This document shows positions 6,170-13,047 of a stretch of 13,047 bases of DNA, one piece after another; within the stretch, counting starts at the first letter, position 1, and each line of letters opens with the position of its first letter. The notes beneath the pieces were generated by a model that was not told the origin of the DNA, made no database searches, and saw only the letters and a list, made by a program, of their open reading frames with translations. Position numbers and translations under genes: made by a program. This DNA is from CAZUCD01 sp964618855. Lineage in GTDB: Bacteria > Sumerlaeota > Sumerlaeia > SLMS01 > JANRJK01. The stretch covers positions 1 to 13,047 of the forward strand of contig CAZUCD010000105.1 in the NCBI GenBank assembly GCA_964618855.1. The letters are read 5' to 3'.

Positions 6170-7333
6170 ATGGCCGCCGCCAAGCGCCCAAAGAACACGC
6201 CCGTCACGACCCCACCCGCGAGCCCCGCATTTCCGGGCCTCGCAACCTACTACCGGCTGGGGCGCAGCGGCCTGCGCGTTTCGCCCCTCTGCCTCGGCAC
6301 CATGACCTTCGGCAAGGAGTGGGGCTGGGGGAACACGGAGCCCGAGAGCGCTCGCATCCTCGGGGACTACCTGGAGGCAGGTGGCAACTTCCTCGACACG
6401 GCGAACTACTACACGAAGGGCACGAGCGAGGAGTACATCGGGCGATTCCTGAAAAGGGGGAAGAACCGGGACCGCGTGGTGCTCGCGACGAAGTTCACCC
6501 TCAACATGTTCGCAGGGGACCCAAACGCGGGCGGCAATGGCCGCAAGAACATCATGCAGTCGTGCGAGGCTTCCCTCCGTCGGCTGCAAACGGACTACAT
6601 CGATCTCTATTGGCTGCACATGCATGACAGCCTGACTCCCGTGGAGGAGGTGATGTCCGCGCTCGATGCGCTCGTGCAGGCGGGGAAGGTCCGCCACATC
6701 GGACTTTCGGACACGCCGGCCTGGTACGCGTCCAAGGCGCAGACCCTCGCCACGCTGCGGGGATGGGCCCCGCTCTGCGCGTTCCAGCTCGAGTACTCGC
6801 TGATCACCCGCGACATCGAGCGCGAACACGTCCCCCTGGCCTTGGAGGAGGGGATCGGCATCACGCCTTGGAGTCCCCTCGGGGGCGGGATGCTGACTGG
6901 CAAGTACACGCGGGAAGGCACCGTCAGCGGCGACAAGGCAACCAAGGGGGCAGGACGCCTCGTATCCAACAAGACGGCACCCTCACCGAGGCTGGCGAAG
7001 GAGCGGAACTGGAAGATCGTCGACGAATTGATTGCAGTTGCGAAGGAGATGGGACGGACGCCCGCCGAGGTGGCGTTGAATTGGGCCACGCGGCGCCCCG
7101 GAATCGTCTCGACGATCATCGGCGCGACGACGCGCGGACAACTCGCCGCGAACCTCGGGGCCTTGGAGTTCTCAATCCCCCCGGAACTCTCCAAGCGGCT
7201 CGATGAGGTCAGCACACCGCACTTGGGATTCCCCTACGAGTTTCTCCAGAGGGACGGGTTCGTGGACAAGATGGTGAAGGGGGGTACTAGGATCGAGGCA
7301 TGGCCTGAATGGTATTGGCCGGGTCGGGGCTGA
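6170..7333 (+). CDS. Aldo/keto reductase
   Basis: NAD(P)H-dependent (alpha/beta)8-barrel oxidoreductase of 387 residues. The catalytic tetrad is present: Asp76 and Tyr81 in FLDTANYY (74-81), Lys108 in LATKF, and His150 in DLYWLH (145-150). Other family segments are YRLGRSGLRVSPLCLGTMTFG (strand 1, written here as residues 28-48), GKVRHIGLSD, and TPWSPLGGGMLTGKY. The layout resembles the Tas/IolS/YakC-type reductases. The ATG at 6170 has AGGA at 6157-6160, 9 nt upstream; a frame open from 6059 would add a non-conserved leader. The first 25 residues are Pro/Thr/Ala-rich and precede the barrel. The substrate is unknown. It is transcribed away from the purine operon and need not share its function. 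Confidence 0.93.
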   Translation: MAAAKRPKNTPVTTPPASPAFPGLATYYRLGRSGLRVSPLCLGTMTFGKEWGWGNTEPESARILGDYLEAGGNFLDTANYYTKGTSEEYIGRFLKRGKNRDRVVLATKFTLNMFAGDPNAGGNGRKNIMQSCEASLRRLQTDYIDLYWLHMHDSLTPVEEVMSALDALVQAGKVRHIGLSDTPAWYASKAQTLATLRGWAPLCAFQLEYSLITRDIEREHVPLALEEGIGITPWSPLGGGMLTGKYTREGTVSGDKATKGAGRLVSNKTAPSPRLAKERNWKIVDELIAVAKEMGRTPAEVALNWATRRPGIVSTIIGATTRGQLAANLGALEFSIPPELSKRLDEVSTPHLGFPYEFLQRDGFVDKMVKGGTRIEAWPEWYWPGRG

Positions 7334-7384
7334 ACGAATCCTCCCAAAATCGGCATGATTGACGCTCCTCGGGGAGGGTGAAGT

Positions 7385-7414
7385 CCGGGTCAGGCAGTGC
7401 CCGGTCAGTTTTTT
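7385..7414 (+). terminator. Candidate rho-independent terminator after the aldo/keto reductase
   Basis: CCGGG (7385-7389) and CCCGG (7400-7404) can form a 5-bp stem with a 10-nt loop, followed after TCAG by six T residues (7409-7414). The stem is short and there is a 4-nt spacer before the T run, so termination is plausible rather than certain. It sits just before the pseudopilin gene, so that gene probably has its own promoter or relies on readthrough. Confidence 0.4.
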
Positions 7415-7431
7415 CACCCTCAAGGACCCCC

Positions 7432-8034
7432 ATGCCAGCCCATCGCAGCGCCTCGGCCTTCACTTTGATCGAACTCCTGATCGTGGTGGCGATCATCGCC
7501 ATCCTTGCGGCGATCGCGGTGCCGAACTTCCTCGAGGCCCAGACCCGCGCGAAGGTCTCGCGCGCAAAGTCCGACATGCGCAGCATGGCCATCGCCGTGG
7601 AGTCCTACCGCGTGGACAACAACCGCTACGCCACGCCCTCCAACGACCAGGGGGTGCAGATTGGTGGAATGGAGTGGTTCGAGACCCGGCCCTCGATCTA
7701 CCTGACAACACCCATCGCATACATAACCTCGCGCCCAGACGATCCGTTTCAGCGCGGCGAGGTGGCCGAGCCAACGCGCCAGTACCACTATTCGACTCGC
7801 GACTACACGGTCTCTACCCGCGCGAGCAGCGCGCCGTGGGAGGACTACTTCAACGACCTGACGAACCGGGTGCCTGTATCGACGATTGGGTACTCGCTGC
7901 TGAGCCACGGCCCCGACGCCAAACATGAATCCCCTAACGACGTCGATGAGGCGGTGGCCCTGTACGATCCGACCAACGGGACGGTTTCCAGGGGCGACAT
8001 CGTGTTCGCCGGGCCGGGGTCGTTTCTGAACTGA
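7432..8034 (+). CDS. Type II secretion-type pseudopilin (prepilin-type N-terminal cleavage/methylation)
   Basis: A 200-residue protein with a type IV prepilin signal. A short basic leader MPAHRSASA is cut before Phe10 in A-FTLIELLIVVAII; Ala replaces the usual Gly at -1, and Glu14 is the conserved +5 glutamate. A single hydrophobic helix (10-35) continues into NFLEAQTRAKVSRAKSDMRS. A soluble C-terminal domain follows, with YDPTNGTVSRGDIVFAGP near the end. The ATG at 7432 is preceded by AAGGA (7422-7426) at 5-nt spacing; the frame is open from 7378 but a longer leader is less likely. No secretion ATPase, prepilin peptidase or other pilins are nearby. Stand-alone pseudopilins of this kind occur in many copies in some environmental phyla, so its partner machinery is probably elsewhere. 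Its function is unknown. Confidence 0.88.
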   Translation: MPAHRSASAFTLIELLIVVAIIAILAAIAVPNFLEAQTRAKVSRAKSDMRSMAIAVESYRVDNNRYATPSNDQGVQIGGMEWFETRPSIYLTTPIAYITSRPDDPFQRGEVAEPTRQYHYSTRDYTVSTRASSAPWEDYFNDLTNRVPVSTIGYSLLSHGPDAKHESPNDVDEAVALYDPTNGTVSRGDIVFAGPGSFLN

Positions 8035-8035
8035 T

Positions 8036-8050
8036 CGGGTCTGTGACCCG
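8036..8050 (+). terminator. Short hairpin just after the pseudopilin stop
   Basis: CGGGTC-TGT-GACCCG is a perfect 6-bp stem with a 3-nt loop, starting 2 nt after the TGA at 8032-8034. No T tract follows, so it is not a canonical intrinsic terminator; it may stabilise the 3' end. The rest of the 283-nt gap to 8317 contains the palindrome at 8106-8123 and no credible gene. Confidence 0.35.
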
Positions 8051-8105
8051 GCCCTGCCTGACTGGGTCCACCGATTGGACAGCATGGTACGCCTGGGCGC
8101 AGCGG

Positions 8106-8123
8106 TGTTGCATCTGTGCAACA
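8106..8123. promoter_or_regulatory. Palindrome TGTTGCA-TCTG-TGCAACA, copy 2 (possible operator)
   Basis: The half-sites are perfect over 7 bp around the same TCTG centre as the copy at 1033-1046; the shared core is TTGCATCTGTGCAA at 8108-8121. It lies about 195 nt before the start of the isoprenoid-synthase-like gene. A looser flanking pair, CGCAGC (8098-8103) and GCTGCG (8145-8150), could extend a hairpin. The large GCAGAGG inverted repeat around copy 1 is absent here, so the palindrome is not simply part of that repeat. Confidence 0.45.
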
Positions 8124-8317
8124 TTGCCCATGATGGATTGTGGTGCTGCGGTCGTGATCCCGTTCCACCCAGCCTGCTCGTGCGGATACTCCGCTCGATG
8201 CACGCCCAACCCCTTCCCCCGAAACCCGTTCCCGGCCCTCCGGTCTCTCTTGCCACGACCGGGGTGGGGGGCGGAGATTCCCCGGACCTTCATCACCGAC
8301 AAGGACGTGGCCGGGGC

Positions 8318-9424
8318 ATGACGCTCGCACCTGTTTTCCGTTCCAAGGAATCGACCGAGTTCCTGCGCACGCGCGGGGTGGTGGCCCGTCTGGCCCCGCA
8401 CGCCCTCGCGCAGCGCTCCGCCATGGTCGCCATGCAGCGCCGCCTCACAGCCGTCCTGGGCGAGCAGTACCTCTACCGTCCCGAGGATTCCAGCCCCATG
8501 GGGGACGAGGAGTTCCTCCAGGACCACTTCTTCCTGATCCTGTTCCGTTCATTCTTCGAGACGCTCGGCGCCAGGGAACGGTTGGACCTCTACACGTCGG
8601 TCAACATTTGCATCAAAGGCATCATCACCGCGGCCGACAACCTGTTCGACGGAGAGTTCAAGGAGCTGATCCCGCTGCGGCTGAGCTCCGGCAAGACGTT
8701 CGGCTCGATCATGCAGCTCATGACGTTTGAGCGCGTGCTCGCCGTCATGTGCCTTGAGGACGGCGCGCAGAAGGGTGTCTCCCAGGAGCAGTTCTTCCGT
8801 TTCAACCGGGACCTGCTCAACCGCCTCGCGTTCATCGGCACGCTCGAGGGGTCCGAGGAGGACGGCGTTTCCACGACGCCGGGGATGACGGAGATGATCG
8901 ACGCGGTCCATCGCGTGAGGGGGGGGGCCCTGTTCTCGCTGGCCTTCGCGGCGCCGCTGGAGTTTGAGGGGGACTCGCCCCGCTGGCGCGCGGGCGAATC
9001 GGCTCTCGCCCGCCTCGGCACGGCGTTCCAGATCGTGGACGACCTGACGGACTTCGAGTTCGACCTGCACCGCCGCAGCAACAACCTGCTGGTCAGTGCC
9101 ATCACGTACCACGGCACGGATGCCGAGCGAGCGCGCCTCTCAGCAATCCGGCATGCCATGGCGGAAGCCGGCGAGGATTGGGAAACCAAGCGCGGCGAGA
9201 TCTTTGGCGAGGGCGACATAATCGACCGCGAGTTTTCGGGCCCCGCCATGGAGGTCCTCCGCCGCGCCCGCGAGGAGGCGCGTCTCGCCTTCGAGGAAAT
9301 GGCAGCGCTCGGCTTCTGGTTCAGTCCAGCGGACTCCGACGAGGTCGTCCACGCTATCGTCGGCCTCGAGGGCGTGCGCCGGATGGAACTGCTTGTCGAG
9401 AAGTCCCGAGTGGGCACGGAGTAG
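8318..9424 (+). CDS. Class I isoprenoid-synthase-fold protein (divergent polyprenyl synthetase)
   Basis: This 368-residue, probably all-helical protein has the two acidic motifs of trans-prenyl diphosphate synthases in altered form. The first is ADNLFD (106-111), a DDxxD variant with Asn as second residue and without the following RRG. The second is AFQIVDDLTDFEFD (236-249), a good FQxxDDxxD match, but the usual GK...D segment after it is replaced by RRSNNLL. Mg-diphosphate binding is therefore likely, while chain elongation is uncertain. A related isoprenoid-condensing or cyclising enzyme is an alternative. The ATG at 8318 follows AAGGA (8301-8305) at a long 12-nt spacing; the open frame from 8075 adds a leader with no family resemblance. 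A nine-G run (8919-8927) encodes Arg201-Gly-Gly-Ala. It lies 99 nt upstream of the next gene. Confidence 0.72.
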   Translation: MTLAPVFRSKESTEFLRTRGVVARLAPHALAQRSAMVAMQRRLTAVLGEQYLYRPEDSSPMGDEEFLQDHFFLILFRSFFETLGARERLDLYTSVNICIKGIITAADNLFDGEFKELIPLRLSSGKTFGSIMQLMTFERVLAVMCLEDGAQKGVSQEQFFRFNRDLLNRLAFIGTLEGSEEDGVSTTPGMTEMIDAVHRVRGGALFSLAFAAPLEFEGDSPRWRAGESALARLGTAFQIVDDLTDFEFDLHRRSNNLLVSAITYHGTDAERARLSAIRHAMAEAGEDWETKRGEIFGEGDIIDREFSGPAMEVLRRAREEARLAFEEMAALGFWFSPADSDEVVHAIVGLEGVRRMELLVEKSRVGTE

Positions 9425-9523
9425 GGGCAAACCCGGTCCGGCCTGCATGGCACGCGCCGCCATCCGTTTCTGGTTTGCCGGCACGACGCGCGCCGAAGAC
9501 TCCCTCCCGCCCCAGCACGCCAC

Positions 9524-12460
9524 GTGACGAGCACGCCATCCCGCGAGTCCACCGCGCTCCGCATCGCGGTGGCGTTCCTGTTCATCGCAAGCGGGGCTGC
9601 GGGCCTCATCTACGAGGTCGTCTGGACGCGCTCGCTGACCAACTTCTTCGGTGCGTCGCTGTATGCCGTGGCGACCGTCCTCGCCTCGTTCATGGGGGGA
9701 CTCGCCCTTGGCTCATGGCTCGCTGGCAAGCGCGCGGACTCACTGCGACGGCCGCTCTTTGCCTATGGCGTGGTGGAGCTGGCCATCGCGGCCGCAGCCC
9801 TTGCGTTCGCGCCGCTTCTCAAGGCGACGGAACCCCTCGTGGGGGCCGTGTACGTCACGGGCGGCGAGAGGACATTCTATCTGTTCTCGCTGCTGAGGTT
9901 CGCGATCACGGCGGGGCTTCTGCTCATCCCGACGACGCTGATGGGGGCGACCCTGCCCCTTCTCTCCAAGGCGCTCGCCCGTGAGCAGGAAACCCTCGGC
10001 AGGGACGTCGGAAGGCTCTACGCGCTGAACACCGCGGGCGCATGCCTCGGGGTTTTCGCCGCGGGTTTCCTGCTCGTCGAGAAGTTCGGCATCACGGGCG
10101 CCAAGCACGTCGCGGCGGTGCTGAATGTCGCCGTGGGACTGCTCGCGATGGCGATCGGGCGTTCGAGGTTCCTGACCGCGGGCGACGCGTCCGCAAACGC
10201 GGATCCGGGGCCGCCGCTCCCCCACCGCCGGCTCGTCCTTTGGACGTATGCGCTCAGCGGATTCGCCGCGCTCGGCCTGCAGGTGTGCTGGTTCAGGGCG
10301 CTCATCTTTAGTTTCGACAAGCTGAAGAACACAACTTATTCGTTCAGTGGAATGCTGCTCGTTTTCCTGGTCGGGCTGACCGCGGGAAGCACGGTGATGC
10401 AATGGGCCGTTCGTTCGGGAAGGCCCCTGCTGAGGCTCTACGGGCTGGTGCAACTGGGGGTCGGCGTGGCCGCGGCATTCTCGTTCTTCGTGATCGTGCG
10501 GATGGAGTTCGGCATTCCGGACATCACGGGGGACGAGCTGATCTGGCCGGCGGCTGTGGCGAACGTGCTCCTGCGGACGGCGGCGGCGATAGGGCTGCCC
10601 ACGTTCCTGATGGGAGCCGCGTTTCCCGTGGCGGTGGCCCTGGTGGCGCGCGGACGGGACGAACTCGGCCGCGACGTGGCGGCGCTCTATGCGGCGAACA
10701 CGCTCGGGGCCATCGCGGGCTCGTTCGCCACGGGCTTCGTGCTGGTGCCGCTCTTCGGGCTCGCGGGATCCATCGTCGTGCTTTCCGCGATCGGCATCGC
10801 CATCGGCGTGTTCGTGCTTTCGCGCGATCCCGATTCGGAACCCGCGCAACGGCGCCTTCGGCTGGGCCTTGCGGTCGGTGCCTCGGTCGTCGTGCTCGCC
10901 CGCCTGTGGTCCGGCGCGATGGGCACGCCATTCCAGCGCATCCAGCCGGACGAGACAATTGTGTACTACGCAGAGGGCCCCGCCGCGACCGTCTCCGTCC
11001 TCGAGGGGAAGACCGGCGAGCGCATGATCTACGTGGACGACGTCGGCGTCGCAGGGACGGACAAGATCATCCAGACCGACCAAAAGACGCTCGCCCACGT
11101 GCCGATGATGCTCCTCGGCGGCGAGGGAACGCGGGTCCTTACCGTTGGCTTCGGCAGCGGCGGGGCCTCATGGAGCTACACGCGCTATCCCGGGCTGAGG
11201 GAGATACACGCGATCGAGATCTCGAAGGAGGTGCTCGGCGCGGCTTCGGTCCTCACCAAGTCGAACCATGGCATCATCTACTCCGAGGATGTGCTGGCGC
11301 GCGCGAGAGCCGCCGGAGCCGGCCGCATGGAAGGCGCCGCCCAACCCATCGACGCATACACTCACACGCCGGTCCCCGGCTTCCGCACCTTCGACCCGCG
11401 CTACCGGGTGCTTATCGAGGACGCGCGCGCGTACCTGCGCTTCACCAAGCTGAAGTACGACGTGATCGCCACCGACTGCACCGACCTGCGCTACAAGTCG
11501 AACGCAAACCTATACGACCTCGAGTACTTCAGGCTGTGCCGCGAAGCCCTCACGGAGCGTGGCCTCGTGGTGGTTTGGATGCCTCTCGCCGGCTTGAACG
11601 AGGCGGCGTTCAAGTGCGCCCTCCGCACGTTCGACGAGGTCTTTCCCCAAATGACGGTTTGGTTCTTCCCGAACCAGCCCACACACTACTGCCTCCTGAT
11701 CGGGGGGCGTGGTCCGGTGCGCATCGACTGGCAGGAACTCGAGAAGGCCACCCGCATCCTCGGCATCCGCGAGGACCTGGTCGACATCGGCCTCGATGAT
11801 CCGCAGAAGATCGCCTCCTGCTTCGTCGCCGACGAACGCACGATGCCCGCGCATCTCGGCGAGGGTCCCCTCAACACGGAGGACCGCCCATTCATCGAGT
11901 TCGAGAGTCCGCGCCATGGGTACGGGCCCGGGCCGCTTGCGGTCAACATGTCGGCAATCTATGCCGTTCAGGTGCCGGCCACCACGCTCCTGGTCGGTGC
12001 GCCGGAGGAGGCCGTGGGGCGCATCGCCCGGCTGCAGGAGGCCAATGCCATCCTGTTCCAGGGACACATTCACTATCGTGCATACGAGTTCACGGAGGCG
12101 TGCGAGCGATACATGGCCGCGAAGGCCATCGTCCCCGACGATGCATCGATCGACCGGCTCCTCGACTTCGAGGAATTCCTCGCCCTGCTTGACCGCAACG
12201 CAGAGACCCCGGACGCCAACGTCTTCGCAGTCGCGCAGAGCCTCGGGGCCGTCTACCTGATGCAAAAACGTTACGAGGACGTGGTGACACGGATCGAGCC
12301 CTTCGCGGACCGGCTGCCAGCGCCGAGGGCGGTGCCCAGCGAGAGCGTCCGCAAGTCCGCCATCGCCATCCTCCACGTCCTCGCCGACGCCTACGCGGCG
12401 GCCGGCCGCCCCCAGCGTGCCGCCGACCTGCGCGAGAGGGCCACCCGCTACACCAAGTAG
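9524..12460 (+). CDS. Membrane-anchored spermidine-synthase-like protein with C-terminal helical repeats
   Basis: Fusion protein of 978 residues. Residues about 12-460 form a duplicated membrane module. Each half has a GLxxxVxWxR-like start (GLIYEVVWTR; GLQVCWFRA), an LMGA(T/A)xP segment, and LGRDV(G/A)xLYAxNTxGA. Residues about 477-740 are a spermidine-synthase-like Rossmann domain: nucleotide loop GFGSGG (542-547), acidic IHAIEISKEVL, catalytic-region YDVIATDCTDLR (645-656) and NLYDLEYFR. Residues from about 834 look like TPR-type helices. The family name fused MFS/spermidine synthase fits; real aminopropyl transfer is unproven. The canonical GGGDG loop is altered, and about 35 residues (roughly 585-620) are inserted before DPRYRVLIEDARAYL. 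The start is GTG at 9524 with no clear Shine-Dalgarno site. Confidence 0.85.
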   Translation: MTSTPSRESTALRIAVAFLFIASGAAGLIYEVVWTRSLTNFFGASLYAVATVLASFMGGLALGSWLAGKRADSLRRPLFAYGVVELAIAAAALAFAPLLKATEPLVGAVYVTGGERTFYLFSLLRFAITAGLLLIPTTLMGATLPLLSKALAREQETLGRDVGRLYALNTAGACLGVFAAGFLLVEKFGITGAKHVAAVLNVAVGLLAMAIGRSRFLTAGDASANADPGPPLPHRRLVLWTYALSGFAALGLQVCWFRALIFSFDKLKNTTYSFSGMLLVFLVGLTAGSTVMQWAVRSGRPLLRLYGLVQLGVGVAAAFSFFVIVRMEFGIPDITGDELIWPAAVANVLLRTAAAIGLPTFLMGAAFPVAVALVARGRDELGRDVAALYAANTLGAIAGSFATGFVLVPLFGLAGSIVVLSAIGIAIGVFVLSRDPDSEPAQRRLRLGLAVGASVVVLARLWSGAMGTPFQRIQPDETIVYYAEGPAATVSVLEGKTGERMIYVDDVGVAGTDKIIQTDQKTLAHVPMMLLGGEGTRVLTVGFGSGGASWSYTRYPGLREIHAIEISKEVLGAASVLTKSNHGIIYSEDVLARARAAGAGRMEGAAQPIDAYTHTPVPGFRTFDPRYRVLIEDARAYLRFTKLKYDVIATDCTDLRYKSNANLYDLEYFRLCREALTERGLVVVWMPLAGLNEAAFKCALRTFDEVFPQMTVWFFPNQPTHYCLLIGGRGPVRIDWQELEKATRILGIREDLVDIGLDDPQKIASCFVADERTMPAHLGEGPLNTEDRPFIEFESPRHGYGPGPLAVNMSAIYAVQVPATTLLVGAPEEAVGRIARLQEANAILFQGHIHYRAYEFTEACERYMAAKAIVPDDASIDRLLDFEEFLALLDRNAETPDANVFAVAQSLGAVYLMQKRYEDVVTRIEPFADRLPAPRAVPSESVRKSAIAILHVLADAYAAAGRPQRAADLRERATRYTK

Positions 12461-12593
12461 TGGAGGCCGGATCCGCACAGGCAACGGCCCGCCTTCGGAG
12501 GTGCGAGGTGGAAGCAAACTTGGAGTCGCCCTTGTGTGCGTCGCGGTTTTCAGGCCTCGGTACCCCGACTGAGCCGGGAAGCCAACCAGCGAA

Positions 12594-12616
12594 GGAGCGA
12601 AACACCTTGACGCTCC
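12594..12616 (+). terminator. GGAGCG/CGCTCC hairpin between the fusion gene and tRNA-Gly
   Basis: A 6-bp stem (12594-12599 with 12611-12616) and an 11-nt loop, without a T tract. The 186-nt stretch 12461-12646 also contains GGCCTCGG...CCGACTGAGCC, which can fold weakly. TTGACG at 12607-12612 with TTGACT 17 nt further on might be a poor promoter for the tRNA. None of this is strong and I recognise no riboswitch or known RNA here. Confidence 0.25.
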
Positions 12617-12646
12617 GACAGCCGACTCATTGACTACGCCATGCGA

Positions 12647-12722
12647 GCGGGAATAGCTCAGTTGGTAGAGCATCAGCTTCCCAAGCTGAGGGTCGCGGGT
12701 TCGAACCCCGTTTCCCGCTCCA
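12647..12722 (+). tRNA. tRNA-Gly (anticodon CCC)
   Basis: A complete 76-nt cloverleaf. The acceptor stem GCGGGAA pairs with TTCCCGC (12712-12718). The D arm is GCTC-AGTTGGTA-GAGC. The anticodon arm is TCAGC-TTCCCAA-GCTGA, giving anticodon CCC, which reads GGG glycine codons. The variable loop has 5 nt, and the T arm is GCGGG-TTCGAAC-CCCGT with one G-T pair. The discriminator is T73, as usual for bacterial glycine tRNAs, and CCA is encoded at 12720-12722. The invariant bases GG in the D loop and TTCGA in the T loop are present, so it should be functional. Confidence 0.97.
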
Positions 12723-12841
12723 TTCAAAACAAACAACTTAGATGGCAGTTTGGGCCGGTCGGACAAGCCCTCGTGAGTGCGCTGGCTGACACTAGCTGAC
12801 ACGACCGGACGATCCTTCGCCAGTTTGCGGGGGTCGAACTC

Positions 12842-13047
12842 GTGCGCTCGCGCGATGTTTCCGACCCCGACTGGTCATGCTCTCGTGGAGGCGGCCTCAT
12901 CGGCTTCAGGGATGTGGATAGGCGCTTGTTGGAAATCACATACTACAATCCTGGGCGCCTCGAGAGGCCCACGGACGCCCACGGTGGCGTGACGACGTGG
13001 GCGGATGTAGAGATCCTTGGCACGAGGTGCTCGACGCACGCGCTACT
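12842..13047 (+). CDS. Unrecognised partial open frame running off the right edge
   Basis: After a TGA at 12797-12799 one frame stays open to the window end, about 82 codons. The first possible start in it is GTG at 12842, leaving 68 codons here. The translated stretch includes SCSRGGGLIGFRDVDRRLL and ITYYNPGRLERPTDAHGG, which looks fairly protein-like. GC at third positions is about 75 percent by my count. A GGGGG 8 nt before the GTG is a poor ribosome site. I do not recognise a family. An ATG-started alternative in another frame (12777-12992) is less convincing. Otherwise 12723-12841 shows nothing except a short GCTGACAC direct repeat. Confidence 0.3.
   Translation, partial: MRSRDVSDPDWSCSRGGGLIGFRDVDRRLLEITYYNPGRLERPTDAHGGVTTWADVEILGTRCSTHAL

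Noticed and set aside
9740..11098. 452-codon minus-strand frame inside the 978-residue gene
   Set aside because: The composition is Arg/Glu/His-rich with no domain, and the plus strand shows conserved membrane and Rossmann motifs throughout.
10402..11799. 465-codon plus-strand frame in another phase of the same gene
   Set aside because: Arg-rich alternative frame typical of high-GC coding DNA; it has no recognisable motif.
12461..12646. Riboswitch or small RNA between the fusion gene and the tRNA
   Set aside because: Some hairpins are possible and CACAGGCAAC faintly recalls a c-di-GMP riboswitch, but the remaining conserved blocks are missing and no gene that it would control follows.
11510..12802. 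430-codon minus-strand frame crossing tRNA-Gly
   Set aside because: The NGVRTRDPQLGKLMLYQLSYSR-like part is the antisense translation of the tRNA, a well-known artefact, and the remainder is antisense to the 978-residue gene.
12697..12843. Attachment-site duplication of the tRNA-Gly 3' end
   Set aside because: GGGTCGAACTCG near 12831 resembles the T-arm only loosely; no true repeat of the tRNA 3' end is in the window.
1..13047. CRISPR array, insertion sequence or defence system
   Set aside because: No regularly spaced direct repeats, transposase motifs or known defence domains were seen in any frame.

Overview
This is a GC-rich bacterial window with short intergenic gaps, two ATGA-type start/stop overlaps, several GTG or TTG starts and an encoded CCA on its one tRNA. 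The organism cannot be named from the sequence. The stand-alone type II pseudopilin and the very large membrane-bound spermidine-synthase-like protein resemble genes of deep-branching environmental phyla (Sumerlaeota, Hydrogenedentota, Armatimonadota or the planctomycete side). That placement is inference from memory of such proteins.

Left edge (1-832, minus strand): the first 33 codons of trpS lie directly behind a site-2-protease-like M50 membrane metalloprotease. Between that pair and the next operon (833-1148) is a non-coding stretch holding a 32-bp imperfect inverted repeat of the GCAGAGG/CGC type around a 14-bp palindrome.

Centre left (1149-6035, minus strand): a purine-ring degradation operon transcribed leftward in the order MocA-like nucleotidyltransferase, allantoinase, allantoicase, OHCU decarboxylase, 5-hydroxyisourate hydrolase, uricase. 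It encodes the whole route from urate through 5-hydroxyisourate, OHCU and S-allantoin to allantoate and then ureidoglycolate plus urea. The MocA-like protein at the head suggests a partner molybdenum hydroxylase such as xanthine dehydrogenase elsewhere in the genome. No such enzyme, no ureidoglycolate enzyme and no purine transporter is in the window.

Centre right (6036-12460, plus strand): after a divergent intergenic region come an aldo/keto reductase, a pseudopilin, a divergent class I isoprenoid-synthase-fold protein, and a 978-residue fusion of a duplicated membrane module, a spermidine-synthase-like Rossmann domain and a C-terminal helical-repeat region. These look like independent or loosely linked genes and no shared pathway is evident.

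Right edge (12461-13047): a tRNA-Gly(CCC) gene, then a short open frame running off the end that I do not recognise.

The best candidates for something undescribed are small: a 14-bp palindrome present in two distant intergenic regions, each about 200 nt upstream of a start codon; the variant active-site motifs of the MocA-like and isoprenoid-synthase-like proteins; and the insertion in the spermidine-synthase-like domain. I found no defence system, CRISPR array or insertion sequence.
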